From assembly GCF_010682105.1 (NCBI RefSeq), contig NZ_JAAGWH010000021.1:1-64000 (forward strand): a stretch of 64,000 nucleotides of DNA, written 5' to 3'. A program made the translations under genes and the position numbers. The notes under the pieces are model-generated. The model was not told where the DNA came from. It did no database searches and worked only from the letters and a program-made list of their open reading frames with translations. Positions 6,752-15,741 of the stretch are shown here, piece after piece (positions within the stretch are counted from its first letter, which is position 1; each line of letters opens with the position of its first letter). This stretch comes from Modestobacter muralis. GTDB taxonomy: Bacteria; Actinomycetota; Actinomycetes; Mycobacteriales; Geodermatophilaceae.

Positions 6752-8335
6752 ATGACCGCAGCGGGACCCGGCGGAGAGCTCTCGCGCCGCTCCTTCTTCC
6801 GGCTGGGCGGTGCCGTGGGCGCCGCACTGGCGCTCGGCCCGGCGCTGTCCGCCTGTGCCGGCCCGACCGGCGCCGCCGGCCCGGGGACGATGACCCTGGC
6901 GCTCAACCGCTCCCTGGTGAGCCTGGACAACAAGCTCAACCAGTTCGACGCCGCCGTCACCGTGCAGCGGGCGGTCCGGCAGGGGCTGACCCGCATCGGG
7001 GCCGACCTGACCCCGGAGCTGGTGCTGGCCGAGAGCTTCGAGCTCACCGACGACACCCAGTGGACCGTCAAGCTCCGCGACGGCGTCCGCTACTCCGACG
7101 GCACCCCGGTCACCCCGGCCGACGTCGCCACCGCGCTGCAGATGTACCGCGACGTCAGCGGCTCGTTCCTGGCGGCGTTCTTCCGCGAGTGGCCCACGGT
7201 CGAGGTCCTCGACGACCGCACCTTCACCATGAACACCGAGCGGCCCGAGCCGGTGCTCGACTACCTGATGGCCAACATCCTGGTCACCCCGGCGGCGGCC
7301 AACGCCCCCGAGGAGCTGCAGACCGGTGTGGGCTCGGGCCCCTACGTGGTGGCCAGCTCCAACCGCGGCACCGGTGACTACACCCTGACCCGCAACGCGG
7401 CCTACTGGGGGCCCGCCGCCAACGTCGAGACCGTCCAAGTGCGCTTCCTGCCCGAGGAGTCCAGCCGGGTGGTGGCGCTGCGCTCGGGCGAGGTCGACGT
7501 CATCGACACCATCTCCCCCGACTCCGCCGACCAGCTGGCCGGACTGCCGCAGGTGACCGTGGAGCAGGCCGGCGGGACCCGGATCAGCCAGCTCTTCTAC
7601 AACTTCCGCAAGCCCGCCGACCACCCGCTGTCCGACGTCCGGGTGCGGGAGGCGCTGTCCTACGCGATCGACGGCCGGGCGCTGGTCGAGGACGTGCTGG
7701 TCGGCTCGGTGAGCCAGGCGACCGGCGTCGTCCCGTCCGACCTCGCCGGCGCGACGGCCACCCACACCTACTCCTACGACCCGCGGAAGGCCCGGCAGAT
7801 GCTCGACGCCGCCGGGGTCCGCAGCGGGGACCTCGAGCTCACCCTCATCTGGGAGACCGGCGAGTTCGCCAACGACGTGTCAGTGATGGAGTCCACCGTC
7901 CAGATGCTCGCCGACGCCGGGGTGCGCAGCCGGCTGGTGCAGTTCCAGCCCGGCGGCGACATCTCGCTGTGGCGGCAGGGCAGGGCCGGCGACTGGGACG
8001 TGCTCGGCAACGGCTACGCCTCCCCCACCGGCCTGGCGCTCACGATGCTCAAGGGCATGTACGGCGGGACCGCCGAGAAGGAGGCGACCCGCGACACGTA
8101 CCACGGCTACGTCGTCCCCGACGTCCAGGAGCTGATCGACGCCGCCGGCACCGAGGTCGACCCGGCCCGCCGTCAGCAGCTGCTCGACCGGGCCCAGGAC
8201 GCGGTCTGGGAGACCTGGCCGTGCATGTGGGCCTTCGTGCCCAAGTCGGTGCTGGCCCGCCGCGCGCGGGTCACCGACCTCGCCCTGCAGTCGACGAACT
8301 CCTACCCCCTCGCCTCCACGAAGCTGGCGGTCTGA
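6752..8335 (+). CDS. ABC transporter substrate-binding lipoprotein, family 5 (Dpp/Opp type)
   Basis: A 527-residue solute-binding protein of the peptide/nickel family. The N-terminus has a twin-arginine motif (SRRSFFRLGG, about residues 11-20), a hydrophobic stretch and a lipobox (LSAC). It is therefore probably exported folded by Tat and lipid-anchored outside the membrane. The body shows family 5 features such as VSLDNKLNQF, LRDGVRYSDGTPVTPADV and VREALSYAIDGRALV. It opens a nine-gene operon; AGAGG precedes the ATG by about 7 bases. Family 5 members also bind oligosaccharides and sugar acids, and downstream enzymes here are carbohydrate-type, so a non-peptide ligand is plausible but not shown. 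Confidence 0.92.
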   Translation: MTAAGPGGELSRRSFFRLGGAVGAALALGPALSACAGPTGAAGPGTMTLALNRSLVSLDNKLNQFDAAVTVQRAVRQGLTRIGADLTPELVLAESFELTDDTQWTVKLRDGVRYSDGTPVTPADVATALQMYRDVSGSFLAAFFREWPTVEVLDDRTFTMNTERPEPVLDYLMANILVTPAAANAPEELQTGVGSGPYVVASSNRGTGDYTLTRNAAYWGPAANVETVQVRFLPEESSRVVALRSGEVDVIDTISPDSADQLAGLPQVTVEQAGGTRISQLFYNFRKPADHPLSDVRVREALSYAIDGRALVEDVLVGSVSQATGVVPSDLAGATATHTYSYDPRKARQMLDAAGVRSGDLELTLIWETGEFANDVSVMESTVQMLADAGVRSRLVQFQPGGDISLWRQGRAGDWDVLGNGYASPTGLALTMLKGMYGGTAEKEATRDTYHGYVVPDVQELIDAAGTEVDPARRQQLLDRAQDAVWETWPCMWAFVPKSVLARRARVTDLALQSTNSYPLASTKLAV

Positions 8336-8337
8336 CC

Positions 8338-9330
8338 ATGACGACCTACGTCCTCAAGCGGCTCGGTCAGAGCGTGCTCACGCTCTTCCTGACCCTGACC
8401 ACGGTGTTCGTGCTGCTGCGGCTCGCCCCCGGCGACCCGGCCGCCGCCTACGCCGGGCCCAACCCCACCACCGAGGACCTCGCGCGCATCCGTGCGCAGT
8501 TCGGCCTGGACGACTCCCTGCTGGGCCAGTACGGGACGTTCCTGGCCAACCTCGTGCGGGGTGACCTCGGGACGTCGTTCTCCTTCCAGGCCCCGGCGCT
8601 GGACGTCGTGCTGGACCGGCTGCCCTACACGCTGACGCTGGCGGTCTCGGCCATCCTGGTGACCGCGGTCGTCGCCGTCCCGCTCGGGGTGTGGATGGCC
8701 CGGCACGTGCACACCGGCCGCGAGTTCGGCGCCAACCTGTTCACCATCGCCGGGCAGTCGATGCCCGACTTCTGGAGCGGCATCATGCTGCTCACCCTCT
8801 TCGCCGTCGTCCTCCCGGTGTTCCCGGCCTCGGGCTTCGCCACCTGGGGCGGGCTGGTGCTGCCCACGCTCACCATCGCCGTCCTGCAGATCGCGCTGAT
8901 CAGCCGGATGGTCGCCCGCGAGATGAGCACGAACATGACCTCGCCGTTCCTGACCGTGGCCCGGTCCCGCGGGGTGTCCGAGCGCGGCCTGACCTGGCGC
9001 TACGGGATGACCAACTCCGCCATCCCGGTGCTGACCGCGCTGGGCACCCGGTTCGCCGCGATGCTCAACGGCGTCGTCGTCGTCGAGGTCGTCTTCGCCT
9101 GGCCCGGCGTCGGCTCGCTGGTGGTGCGGGCCCTGGAGACCCGCGACTACCCGCTCATCCAGGCGACGGTGCTGGTCACCGCGGTGCTCACGGTGGCCGT
9201 CCAGCTGCTCATCGACCTGGCCTACCCGCTGCTGGACCCGCGGGTCCGGCTCACGAAGACCTCGGGCAGGTCGGCGTCGCCGGCCACGGCCCCCAGCGCC
9301 CAGACAGCCCAGGAAGCGGTGCCGGCATGA
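8338..9330 (+). CDS. ABC transporter permease, DppB/OppB type
   Basis: A 330-residue inner-membrane permease. It begins with the typical short N-terminal helix (YVLKRLGQSVLTLFLTLTTV), then RLAPGDPA and DDSLLGQY, a loop before GDLGTSF, and the EAA loop that contacts the ATPase (VARSRGVSERGLTWRYGM). About six membrane helices are visible. ATG 8338 follows the previous stop by 2 bases. The longer open frame upstream overlaps the binding-protein gene and is not used. It pairs with the permease starting at 9327. Confidence 0.93.
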   Translation: MTTYVLKRLGQSVLTLFLTLTTVFVLLRLAPGDPAAAYAGPNPTTEDLARIRAQFGLDDSLLGQYGTFLANLVRGDLGTSFSFQAPALDVVLDRLPYTLTLAVSAILVTAVVAVPLGVWMARHVHTGREFGANLFTIAGQSMPDFWSGIMLLTLFAVVLPVFPASGFATWGGLVLPTLTIAVLQIALISRMVAREMSTNMTSPFLTVARSRGVSERGLTWRYGMTNSAIPVLTALGTRFAAMLNGVVVVEVVFAWPGVGSLVVRALETRDYPLIQATVLVTAVLTVAVQLLIDLAYPLLDPRVRLTKTSGRSASPATAPSAQTAQEAVPA

Positions 9331-10253
9331 CGACCACCCTCACCCCGGGACCGGCCGCGCCGGCCCCGGTCACCCCGGAGCGGCCCAGCGCCGTCACCCC
9401 GGCGGACCTGCGGCGGGCAGGTGCCCGGCGGCAGGCCCGCTGGGCGCGGGCGAAGACCTGGACCGGTGCGGTCTGCACCCTGGTCGTCGTCGTGCCCGTC
9501 GTCCTGGCCGGCCTGCTGCCGTTGCCCGACCCCGACACCCAGGACCTGGGTGCCCGCCGGCTGGCGCCGTTCACCGACGGCCACCTCTTCGGCACCGACC
9601 AGCTGGGCCGCGACCTGCTCTCCCGGGTGCTGCACGGCGGTCAGACGTCGCTGATGATCGGCGTGCTGGCGATCATCGTGTCCGGCCTCATCGGCATCGT
9701 GCTGGGCTCGCTCGCCGGCTTCTTCGGCGGCTGGGTGGACGCGGTGATCAGCCGGCTGCTCGAGGCGCAGATGTCGCTGCCGCTGCTGCTCATGCTGCTG
9801 CTGGTGGTCGCCCTCTTCGGGCCCTCGATCCCGGTGATCACGCTGGTGATCGCCATCGCGCAGTGGCCCGAGGTGGGCCGGCTGACCCGCTCGCTGGTGC
9901 TGCGCGAGCGGGAGAAGCCCTACGTGGCGGCCGCGACGGTGCTGGGGCTGAGCCGGGTCGCGGTGCTGGCCCGGCACGTCGTGCCGAACGTGCTGCGCCA
10001 GGCGACGCTGGTCGTGCTGCTGCTGCTGGCCCAGGCCGTGCTGCTGGAGAGCGCGCTGTCCTACCTGGGCGCCGGTCCCGAGCGCCCGTTCGCGACCTGG
10101 GGCCGGATCATCTCCGACGGCCAGGACTACATCACGACGTCCTGGTGGCTGGTCACCCTGCCCGGCCTGTTCATCGTGCTGCTCGTCGTCGGTGTCAACC
10201 TCCTCGGCGACGGTCTCCGCGACCGCACCCGCCGGGCCGACAAGGAGGCCTGA
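9327..10253 (+). CDS. ABC transporter permease, DppC/OppC type
   Basis: A 308-residue second permease. A 45-residue Pro/Ala-rich cytoplasmic N-terminus precedes the first helix (AVCTLVVVVPVVLAGLLPL). The periplasmic motif HLFGTDQLGRDLLSRVLHGGQ is diagnostic for the DppC family, and the EAA loop is VAAATVLGLSRVAVLARHVVPN. The ATG overlaps the preceding stop (ATGA), which gives coupled translation and suits the 1:1 permease heterodimer. Confidence 0.93.
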   Translation: MTTTLTPGPAAPAPVTPERPSAVTPADLRRAGARRQARWARAKTWTGAVCTLVVVVPVVLAGLLPLPDPDTQDLGARRLAPFTDGHLFGTDQLGRDLLSRVLHGGQTSLMIGVLAIIVSGLIGIVLGSLAGFFGGWVDAVISRLLEAQMSLPLLLMLLLVVALFGPSIPVITLVIAIAQWPEVGRLTRSLVLREREKPYVAAATVLGLSRVAVLARHVVPNVLRQATLVVLLLLAQAVLLESALSYLGAGPERPFATWGRIISDGQDYITTSWWLVTLPGLFIVLLVVGVNLLGDGLRDRTRRADKEA

Positions 10254-10256
10254 GAC

Positions 10257-11162
10257 GTGGTCTTCCCCATCCCGCACGACACCGTCCCCATCCTCGAGAT
10301 CACCGACCTGCAGGTGGAGCTCATCACCGCCACCGGCGTCGTCCGGGCCGTGGACGGTGTCTCGTTCGTCATCCGGCGCGGTGAGACGGTGACCCTGATC
10401 GGTGAGTCCGGTTCCGGCAAGTCCACGACCGCGATGGGCGTGCTGCAGCTGCTGCCCGACGACCTCGCGGTGCTGTCGGGCTCGGTGAAGGTCGGCGGCG
10501 TCGACCTGCTCACCGACCGGGGCGCCGCCGGGCGCATCCGCGGCCGGATGGTCTCCCTCATCCCGCAGGACCCGATGACCTCGCTGTCACCGGTGCACAC
10601 CGTCGGCGCGCAGCTCAAGGGCGCCATCCGGCTGGCCGGGCACTCCAAGGCCGCGGCCGGGAAGCGGGCGGTCGAACTGCTGGAAGCGGTGCGCATCCCG
10701 CGACCGGCCGAGCAGCTGACGAAGTACCCCCACCAGCTCTCCGGCGGCATGCTGCAGCGGGTCCTCATCGCCATCGCGCTGGCCGGCCATCCGGTGCTGC
10801 TGGTCGCCGACGAGCCGACCTCGGCCCTGGACGTGACCGTGCAGGCCGGGATCCTGGACCTGCTGATGGAGCTGCAGGAGCGCACCGGCGTCGGGATCCT
10901 CATGATCACCCACGACCTGGGCGTCGCCCGGCTGGTGTCCGACCGGATCCACGTCATGCGCGAGGGGCGGTTCGTCGAGTCCGGCGAGGCCGAGCAGGTG
11001 GTCGACGCGCCCCGCGAGGACTACACCCGCCGGCTTCTGGCCGCCGTCCCGCAGCTGGGTCCGATGGACGACGTCACCGCCCGCACCGACCCGCCCCACA
11101 CCCCCTCCCCCGCCGGTGCCACCGCCGTCGTCCTCGAGAACGCCCCCGGAGGCACCCGATGA
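10257..11162 (+). CDS. ABC transporter ATP-binding protein, DppD/OppD type
   Basis: A 301-residue ATPase with Walker A GESGSGKST, Q-loop SLIPQDPMTSLSP, signature LSGGMLQRV and Walker B LLVADEPTSALDV, followed by the switch His in MITHDLGVAR. The usual C-terminal Cys-rich oligopeptide domain is short or degenerate here (AVPQLGPMDD with no Cys cluster), so iron-sulfur binding reported for some Dpp ATPases is unlikely. GTG 10257 is 3 bases after the permease stop. Confidence 0.92.
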   Translation: MVFPIPHDTVPILEITDLQVELITATGVVRAVDGVSFVIRRGETVTLIGESGSGKSTTAMGVLQLLPDDLAVLSGSVKVGGVDLLTDRGAAGRIRGRMVSLIPQDPMTSLSPVHTVGAQLKGAIRLAGHSKAAAGKRAVELLEAVRIPRPAEQLTKYPHQLSGGMLQRVLIAIALAGHPVLLVADEPTSALDVTVQAGILDLLMELQERTGVGILMITHDLGVARLVSDRIHVMREGRFVESGEAEQVVDAPREDYTRRLLAAVPQLGPMDDVTARTDPPHTPSPAGATAVVLENAPGGTR

Positions 11163-11965
11163 GCCAGCCGCTGCTGAGCGTGCAGGACCTGGTCGTCGAC
11201 TACGGCGCCTTCCGGGCCGTGGACGGGGTGAGCTTCTCCGTCGAGCGCGGGACGACGCTGGCCGTCGTCGGCGAGTCCGGCTGCGGCAAGTCGACGGTGG
11301 CCCGCTCCCTGGTCCGGCTGCTCACCCCGACGTCGGGGCGGATCGTGCTCGACGGCACCGACCTCGCGCAGCTGCCCGAGCGCCGGCTGCGGCCGTTGCG
11401 CCGCAAGGTGCAGATGGTCTTCCAGGACCCCTACGGCTCGCTGGACCCGCACCTGACCGCCGAGCAGATCGTCGCCGAGCCGCTGCGGGAGCTCCCCCGC
11501 GCCGACCGGTCGAAGGAGGCCGCCCGGCTGCTGGACGCCGTGGGGCTGCCCACGAGCGCGCTGCGTCGGCGGCCGGCGGAGTTCTCCGGCGGCCAGCGGC
11601 AGCGGATCGGCATCGCGCGGGCACTGGCCACCAGCCCCGAGCTGCTGGTCTGCGACGAGGCGACCAGCGCCCTGGACGTGAGCGTGCAGGCCCAGGTGCT
11701 GGACCTGCTCACCGAGCTGCAGGCCGAGCGCGGGCTGACCTACCTGTTCATCTCGCACAACCTCGGGGTGGTCCGGCAGATCAGCCAGCGCATCGTCGTG
11801 ATGCGGGCCGGGCGGATCGTGGAGTCCGGCGCCACCGCCGACGTGCTGCGGGCACCCGCCGAGGAGTACACGCGGGCGCTGCGCCAGGCGGCGCTGGACC
11901 CGACGGCGATGCGCGGTCGCAAGCCGCGCGACGTCGTCCGGCAGCTGCAGGCGGCCGGCGCGTGA
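11159..11965 (+). CDS. ABC transporter ATP-binding protein, DppF/OppF type
   Basis: A 268-residue second ATPase with Walker A GESGCGKST, QMVFQDPYGSLDP, signature FSGGQRQRIGIARAL, Walker B LLVCDEATSALDVS and switch FISHNLGVVR. It would form the heterodimeric motor with the previous ATPase. The ATG overlaps the upstream stop (ATGA). Its own stop is overlapped by the GTG of the aldo/keto reductase, showing that transport and metabolism genes form one transcript. Confidence 0.92.
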   Translation: MSQPLLSVQDLVVDYGAFRAVDGVSFSVERGTTLAVVGESGCGKSTVARSLVRLLTPTSGRIVLDGTDLAQLPERRLRPLRRKVQMVFQDPYGSLDPHLTAEQIVAEPLRELPRADRSKEAARLLDAVGLPTSALRRRPAEFSGGQRQRIGIARALATSPELLVCDEATSALDVSVQAQVLDLLTELQAERGLTYLFISHNLGVVRQISQRIVVMRAGRIVESGATADVLRAPAEEYTRALRQAALDPTAMRGRKPRDVVRQLQAAGA

Positions 11966-12942
11966 CCGCCCCGCTGCAGCTGCCCGGCGCCCCGGTGCCG
12001 CTGTCCCGGCTGGTGCTGGGCACGATGACCTTCGGCGACACGGTCGACGCAGCCGGCTCCGTCGCGATGCTCGACGCCGCGCTCGCCGCCGGGATCACCG
12101 GGCTGGACACCGCCAACGCCTACGCCGGCGGGGCCACCGAGGAGATCCTCGGACCCCTGCTGGCCAGCCGCCGCGACCGCGTCGTGCTCGCCACCAAGGC
12201 CGGCATGCCGCACCCCGACGCCGGGGAGCACGCACCGCTGTCGGCCGCCGGTCTGCGCGCCTCGCTGGAGGGCTCACTGCGCCGGCTGCAGGTCGACCGG
12301 GTCGACCTGTTCTACCTGCACCAGCCCGACCGCCGGACGCCGCTGACCGAGACGCTGACCGCGGTGAAGGAGGCGATGGACCGCGGGGAGGTCGGCGCGC
12401 TGGGCGTCTCCAACTACGCCGCCTGGCAGATCGCCGAGCTGAACGCCGCCGCCGACGCCGTCGGCTGCCCCCGGCCGGTCGTGGCCCAGCAGCTGTACAA
12501 CCTGCTGGCCCGCCGGGTCGAGGAGGAGTACCTGGAGTTCGCCCGAAGCTCCGGGCTGCTGACCATGGTCTACAACCCGCTGGGGGGTGGCCTGCTCACC
12601 GGCCGCCACTCCTTCACCGACGGCGCGACCAGCGGCCGGTTCGGCGACTCCCGGCTGGCCGCGATGTACAAGCAGCGCTACTGGACCCCCGAGCTGTTCG
12701 ACGCCGTCGGCCGGCTGACCGCCGTCGCCGAGGGCGCCGGGCTGCCGCTGGCCGAGCTGTCGCTGCGCTGGCTGCTGGCCTCGCCCGACGTCGGCGCGCT
12801 TCTGCTCGGCGGGTCGAAGGTCGCCCAGCTCGAGCAGAACGTCGCCGCCGCAGCCGCCGGTCCGCTGCCGGCCGACGTGGTCGCCGCCTGCGACGAGGTC
12901 GGCGTCTCCCTCCGCGGGCCGATGCCCGCCTACAACCGCTGA
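11962..12942 (+). CDS. Aldo/keto reductase
   Basis: A 326-residue NADP(H)-dependent TIM-barrel oxidoreductase. The full catalytic tetrad is present: Asp49 and Tyr54 (GLDTANAY), Lys79 (VLATKAG) and His120 (FYLHQPD). The C-terminal LLLGGSKVAQLEQN resembles the cofactor-binding SxxxQLxxN segment. It most resembles the Tas/YajO-type aldo/keto reductases that act on sugars or small aldehydes. The GTG start overlaps the DppF stop (GTGA); longer upstream frames lie inside dppF-like sequence. In this operon it probably reduces or oxidises a carbohydrate intermediate; substrate unknown. Confidence 0.9.
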   Translation: MTAPLQLPGAPVPLSRLVLGTMTFGDTVDAAGSVAMLDAALAAGITGLDTANAYAGGATEEILGPLLASRRDRVVLATKAGMPHPDAGEHAPLSAAGLRASLEGSLRRLQVDRVDLFYLHQPDRRTPLTETLTAVKEAMDRGEVGALGVSNYAAWQIAELNAAADAVGCPRPVVAQQLYNLLARRVEEEYLEFARSSGLLTMVYNPLGGGLLTGRHSFTDGATSGRFGDSRLAAMYKQRYWTPELFDAVGRLTAVAEGAGLPLAELSLRWLLASPDVGALLLGGSKVAQLEQNVAAAAAGPLPADVVAACDEVGVSLRGPMPAYNR

Positions 12943-12974
12943 CCCGCTCCCTCCCCCTGACGTCTGGAGACCCG

Positions 12975-13772
12975 TTGTCCCGCCACACCGAGCTCGCCGC
13001 CCGCATCCGCGCCCGGGAGCGCGTCCTGGGCTACTGGATCACCCTGGACTCCCCCGTCTCCACCGAGCGCATCGCCCGCAGCGGCTACGACTACCTCGCG
13101 CTGGACGCCCAGCACGGGTTGTTCTCCTACGAGGGCATGCTGCGCGGGATCACCGCCGTGGACGCCGGCGGTGCCGCGGTGGCGTGGGTGCGCGTGGAGG
13201 CCAACGACCCGACCTACATCGGCAAGGCGCTGGACGCCGGGGCGGGCGGGGTGATCGTCCCGCTGGTCGACGACGCCGCGCAGGCCGCCGCGGCGGTGGC
13301 CAGCGCCAAGTACCCGCCGCTGGGGCGCCGCAGCTACGGGCCGATGCGCTCGGGCCTGCGGGTGGGCCCGAAGCCGGCCGACAGCAACGCCACCACCCTG
13401 GTGCTGGCCATGATCGAGACCCCCGAGGGCCTGGCGAACGTGGCCGAGATCTGCGCGACCCCGGGCCTGGACGGCGTCTACGTGGGCCCCTCGGACCTGT
13501 GCATCGCCGTCGGCGGGGCGTTCCCCAACGACCCGGCGGTGGCCGAGGAGTTCGAGGCCGCGCTGGTGACGGTGCGCGAGGCCGCGGCGGCCGCCGGGGT
13601 CGCCGCGGGCATCCACACCATGGCGGGCGCGCACGCGGCCCAGCGGCTGGCCGAGGGCTACACCTTCGCCACCGTGTCGGCCGACCTGACCCACCTGGAG
13701 CAGGCCGCGAAGGACCACCTGGCCGCCGCCACCGCCGGCCCGGCGACCACCGGCGACGGGACGGGCTACTGA
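12975..13772 (+). CDS. HpcH/HpaI-family aldolase (2-keto-3-deoxy acid aldolase type)
   Basis: A 265-residue class II pyruvate aldolase. Catalytic and metal-site residues are recognisable: Asp44 and His47 (DAQHGLF), Arg73 (WVRVE), the metal ligand Glu148 (MIETPEG) and Asp174 (GPSDLCIA). Such enzymes split 2-keto-3-deoxy or 4-hydroxy-2-oxo acids into pyruvate and an aldehyde. The TTG start at 12975 has GGAGA 4 bases upstream; a longer frame is not needed. It lies 32 bases after the aldo/keto reductase, and its stop shares one base with the next ATG. It suggests that the imported substrate becomes a 2-keto-3-deoxy acid, which is an inference. Confidence 0.9.
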   Translation: MSRHTELAARIRARERVLGYWITLDSPVSTERIARSGYDYLALDAQHGLFSYEGMLRGITAVDAGGAAVAWVRVEANDPTYIGKALDAGAGGVIVPLVDDAAQAAAAVASAKYPPLGRRSYGPMRSGLRVGPKPADSNATTLVLAMIETPEGLANVAEICATPGLDGVYVGPSDLCIAVGGAFPNDPAVAEEFEAALVTVREAAAAAGVAAGIHTMAGAHAAQRLAEGYTFATVSADLTHLEQAAKDHLAAATAGPATTGDGTGY

Positions 13773-14950
13773 TGACCGCTCCCGAGCTCGTCCGCGACGG
13801 CGCCCTGCGCGACCGGGGGCCGGGCCGCCGCGACGCGTTCCTGCCGACCACCACCGTGCAGGTGCACGCGGCCAACCTGATGACGCTGCCCGACGGCAGC
13901 CTGGGCTGCGTCTGGTTCGGCGGCACCCAGGAGGGCGTCCCGGACATCTCCATCTGGTTCTCCCGGCTCACCGGCGACACCTGGTCCCCGGCCGAGCAGC
14001 TCTCCGACGACGGCGCCCGCTCCGAGCAGAACCCGGTGCTGTTCCCGACGCCGTCCGGTGAGCTGTGGCTGCTGTGGACCGCGCAGCACGCCGGTGACCA
14101 GGACTCCGCCGAGGTGCGCGTGCGGGTGTCGCCGGACTCCGGGCGCACCTGGGACGAGCCGCGGACGCTGTTCCCGGCCACCGAGCGCGGCGGGGTCTTC
14201 GTCCGCCAGCCGGTCGTCGTCCTGCCGTCGGGGCGCTGGCTGCTGCCGGTGTTCTCCTGCGTCACGGTGCCCGGGCAGAAGTGGGTCGGCGACGAGGACA
14301 CCAGCTCGGTGATGGTCAGCGACGACGCCGGCGCGACCTGGCGCGAGGTCGCCGTCCCCGGGTCGACCGGCTGCGTGCACATGGACGTCGTCCCGGTCGA
14401 CGGCGGGCTGGCCGCGTTCTACCGCAGCCGCTGGGCCGACTGGGTGCACCGCTCGACCTCGTCCGACGACGGGGAGACCTGGACCGCACCCGTGCCCACG
14501 GAGCTGCCCAACAACAACAGCTCGATCCAGGTCACGGCGCTGGCGGACGGCCGGCTGGCGATGGTGCTCAACCCGACCCAGGCCGGGCCCGACACCCCGC
14601 GGCGGGTGTCGCTGTACGACGAGATCGACGACACCGGGCTGGCCGCCGAGCAGTCGGTGGTCACCGAGCAGGCCGACGACGGCCGGCGGCGCGCGTTCTG
14701 GGGCACCCCGCGCGCCCCGATGACGCTGGCACTGTCCGCCGACGGGGGCGTGACCTGGCCGCAGCGCCGGGACGTCGAGACCGGCGACGGGTACTGCCTG
14801 AGCAACAACAGCCGCGAGGGGGTGAACCGGGAGCTGTCCTACCCCTCGGTGCACCAGACCGCCGACGGCGCGCTGCACCTGGCGTTCACCTACCACCGCA
14901 CGGCGATCGAGCACGTGGTGGTCGACCCCTCGTGGGTGACCGGGGCGTGA
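13772..14950 (+). CDS. Cytosolic BNR-repeat 'sialidase' family protein
   Basis: A 392-residue six-bladed beta-propeller of the predicted neuraminidase/BNR family. At least four Asp-box motifs (SxDxGxTW) are visible: SPDSGRTW, SDDAGATW, SSDDGETW and SADGGVTW. There is no signal peptide or membrane helix, so it acts inside the cell on something already imported. Real sialidase activity is doubtful. Homologues of this type often sit in sugar-acid catabolic operons with aldolases and short-chain dehydrogenases, where they may act as glycoside hydrolases or lyases on an oligosaccharide. The ATG overlaps the upstream stop by one base. Function is unresolved. Confidence 0.85.
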   Translation: MTAPELVRDGALRDRGPGRRDAFLPTTTVQVHAANLMTLPDGSLGCVWFGGTQEGVPDISIWFSRLTGDTWSPAEQLSDDGARSEQNPVLFPTPSGELWLLWTAQHAGDQDSAEVRVRVSPDSGRTWDEPRTLFPATERGGVFVRQPVVVLPSGRWLLPVFSCVTVPGQKWVGDEDTSSVMVSDDAGATWREVAVPGSTGCVHMDVVPVDGGLAAFYRSRWADWVHRSTSSDDGETWTAPVPTELPNNNSSIQVTALADGRLAMVLNPTQAGPDTPRRVSLYDEIDDTGLAAEQSVVTEQADDGRRRAFWGTPRAPMTLALSADGGVTWPQRRDVETGDGYCLSNNSREGVNRELSYPSVHQTADGALHLAFTYHRTAIEHVVVDPSWVTGA

Positions 14951-15618
14951 GGCACGCGCTGGTCACCGGGGTCAGCTCCGGCATCGGGGCGGCCGTCGTC
15001 GACCGGTTGCTCGCCGACGGGTGGACGGTCACCGGGCTGAGCCGCACCGCGCCGCCGGCCCGGGACGGGCTGACCTGGCTGGCCGCCGACCTCACCGACC
15101 TGGACGCGGTGCCCGCGGCGCTGGCCGGCGTCGGGCCGCTGGACGCGGTGGTGCACGCCGCCGGAGTGCAGCGCTCGGCCCGGCTGGGCACGCTGTCGGC
15201 CGCCGACGGGGAGGTGATGTGGCGGCTGCACGTCGGGGCGGCCACCGCCGTGGTCGACGCCGTCGTCGACCGGGTGGCCGACGGCGGCCGGATCGTGCTG
15301 ATGGGCAGCCGCACGGCCACCGGCGTGGCCGGCAAGAGCCAGTACGCCGCCACCAAGGCGGCCCTGTCCGGGCTGGCCCGGTCCTGGGCGATGGAGCTGG
15401 CCGGCCGGCGGGTCACGGTGAACGTGGTGGCCCCCGGCCCGACGGACACCCCGATGCTGGCCGACCCGGGCCGGGCGGCGACCCCGCCGCGGACGCCCCC
15501 GCTGGGCCGGTTCGTCCGGCCCGCAGAGGTGGCCGGGCTGACCGCCTTCCTGCTCGGCCCCGAAGGCGGCATGGTCACCGGCCAGCACCTGGTCATCTGC
15601 GCGGGCGCCTCGCTCTGA
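14947..15618 (+). CDS. Short-chain dehydrogenase/reductase
   Basis: A 223-residue classical SDR with the nucleotide-binding TGVSSGIG at residues 6-13, HAAG at the NNAG position, active-site Ser near GSRTATG and the YAATK catalytic motif. It is shorter than the usual 250 residues. The GTG overlaps the preceding stop (GTGA). It is the last of nine coupled genes and probably oxidises or reduces a hydroxyl of the sugar-acid substrate of the cluster. No obvious terminator hairpin follows; the next gene begins 123 bases later. Confidence 0.9.
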   Translation: MRHALVTGVSSGIGAAVVDRLLADGWTVTGLSRTAPPARDGLTWLAADLTDLDAVPAALAGVGPLDAVVHAAGVQRSARLGTLSAADGEVMWRLHVGAATAVVDAVVDRVADGGRIVLMGSRTATGVAGKSQYAATKAALSGLARSWAMELAGRRVTVNVVAPGPTDTPMLADPGRAATPPRTPPLGRFVRPAEVAGLTAFLLGPEGGMVTGQHLVICAGASL

Positions 15619-15741
15619 CCTCTTCCGGGTGACCGCTCCCCCGGGCCCGCTCCAGCTCCGGCCGTCGCACGCCGTTCCCCGACGGGACGGACTCCGCCCC
15701 CGACCGGGACGGCGACGCGACGAGCAGGAGGAGGGCGGACC

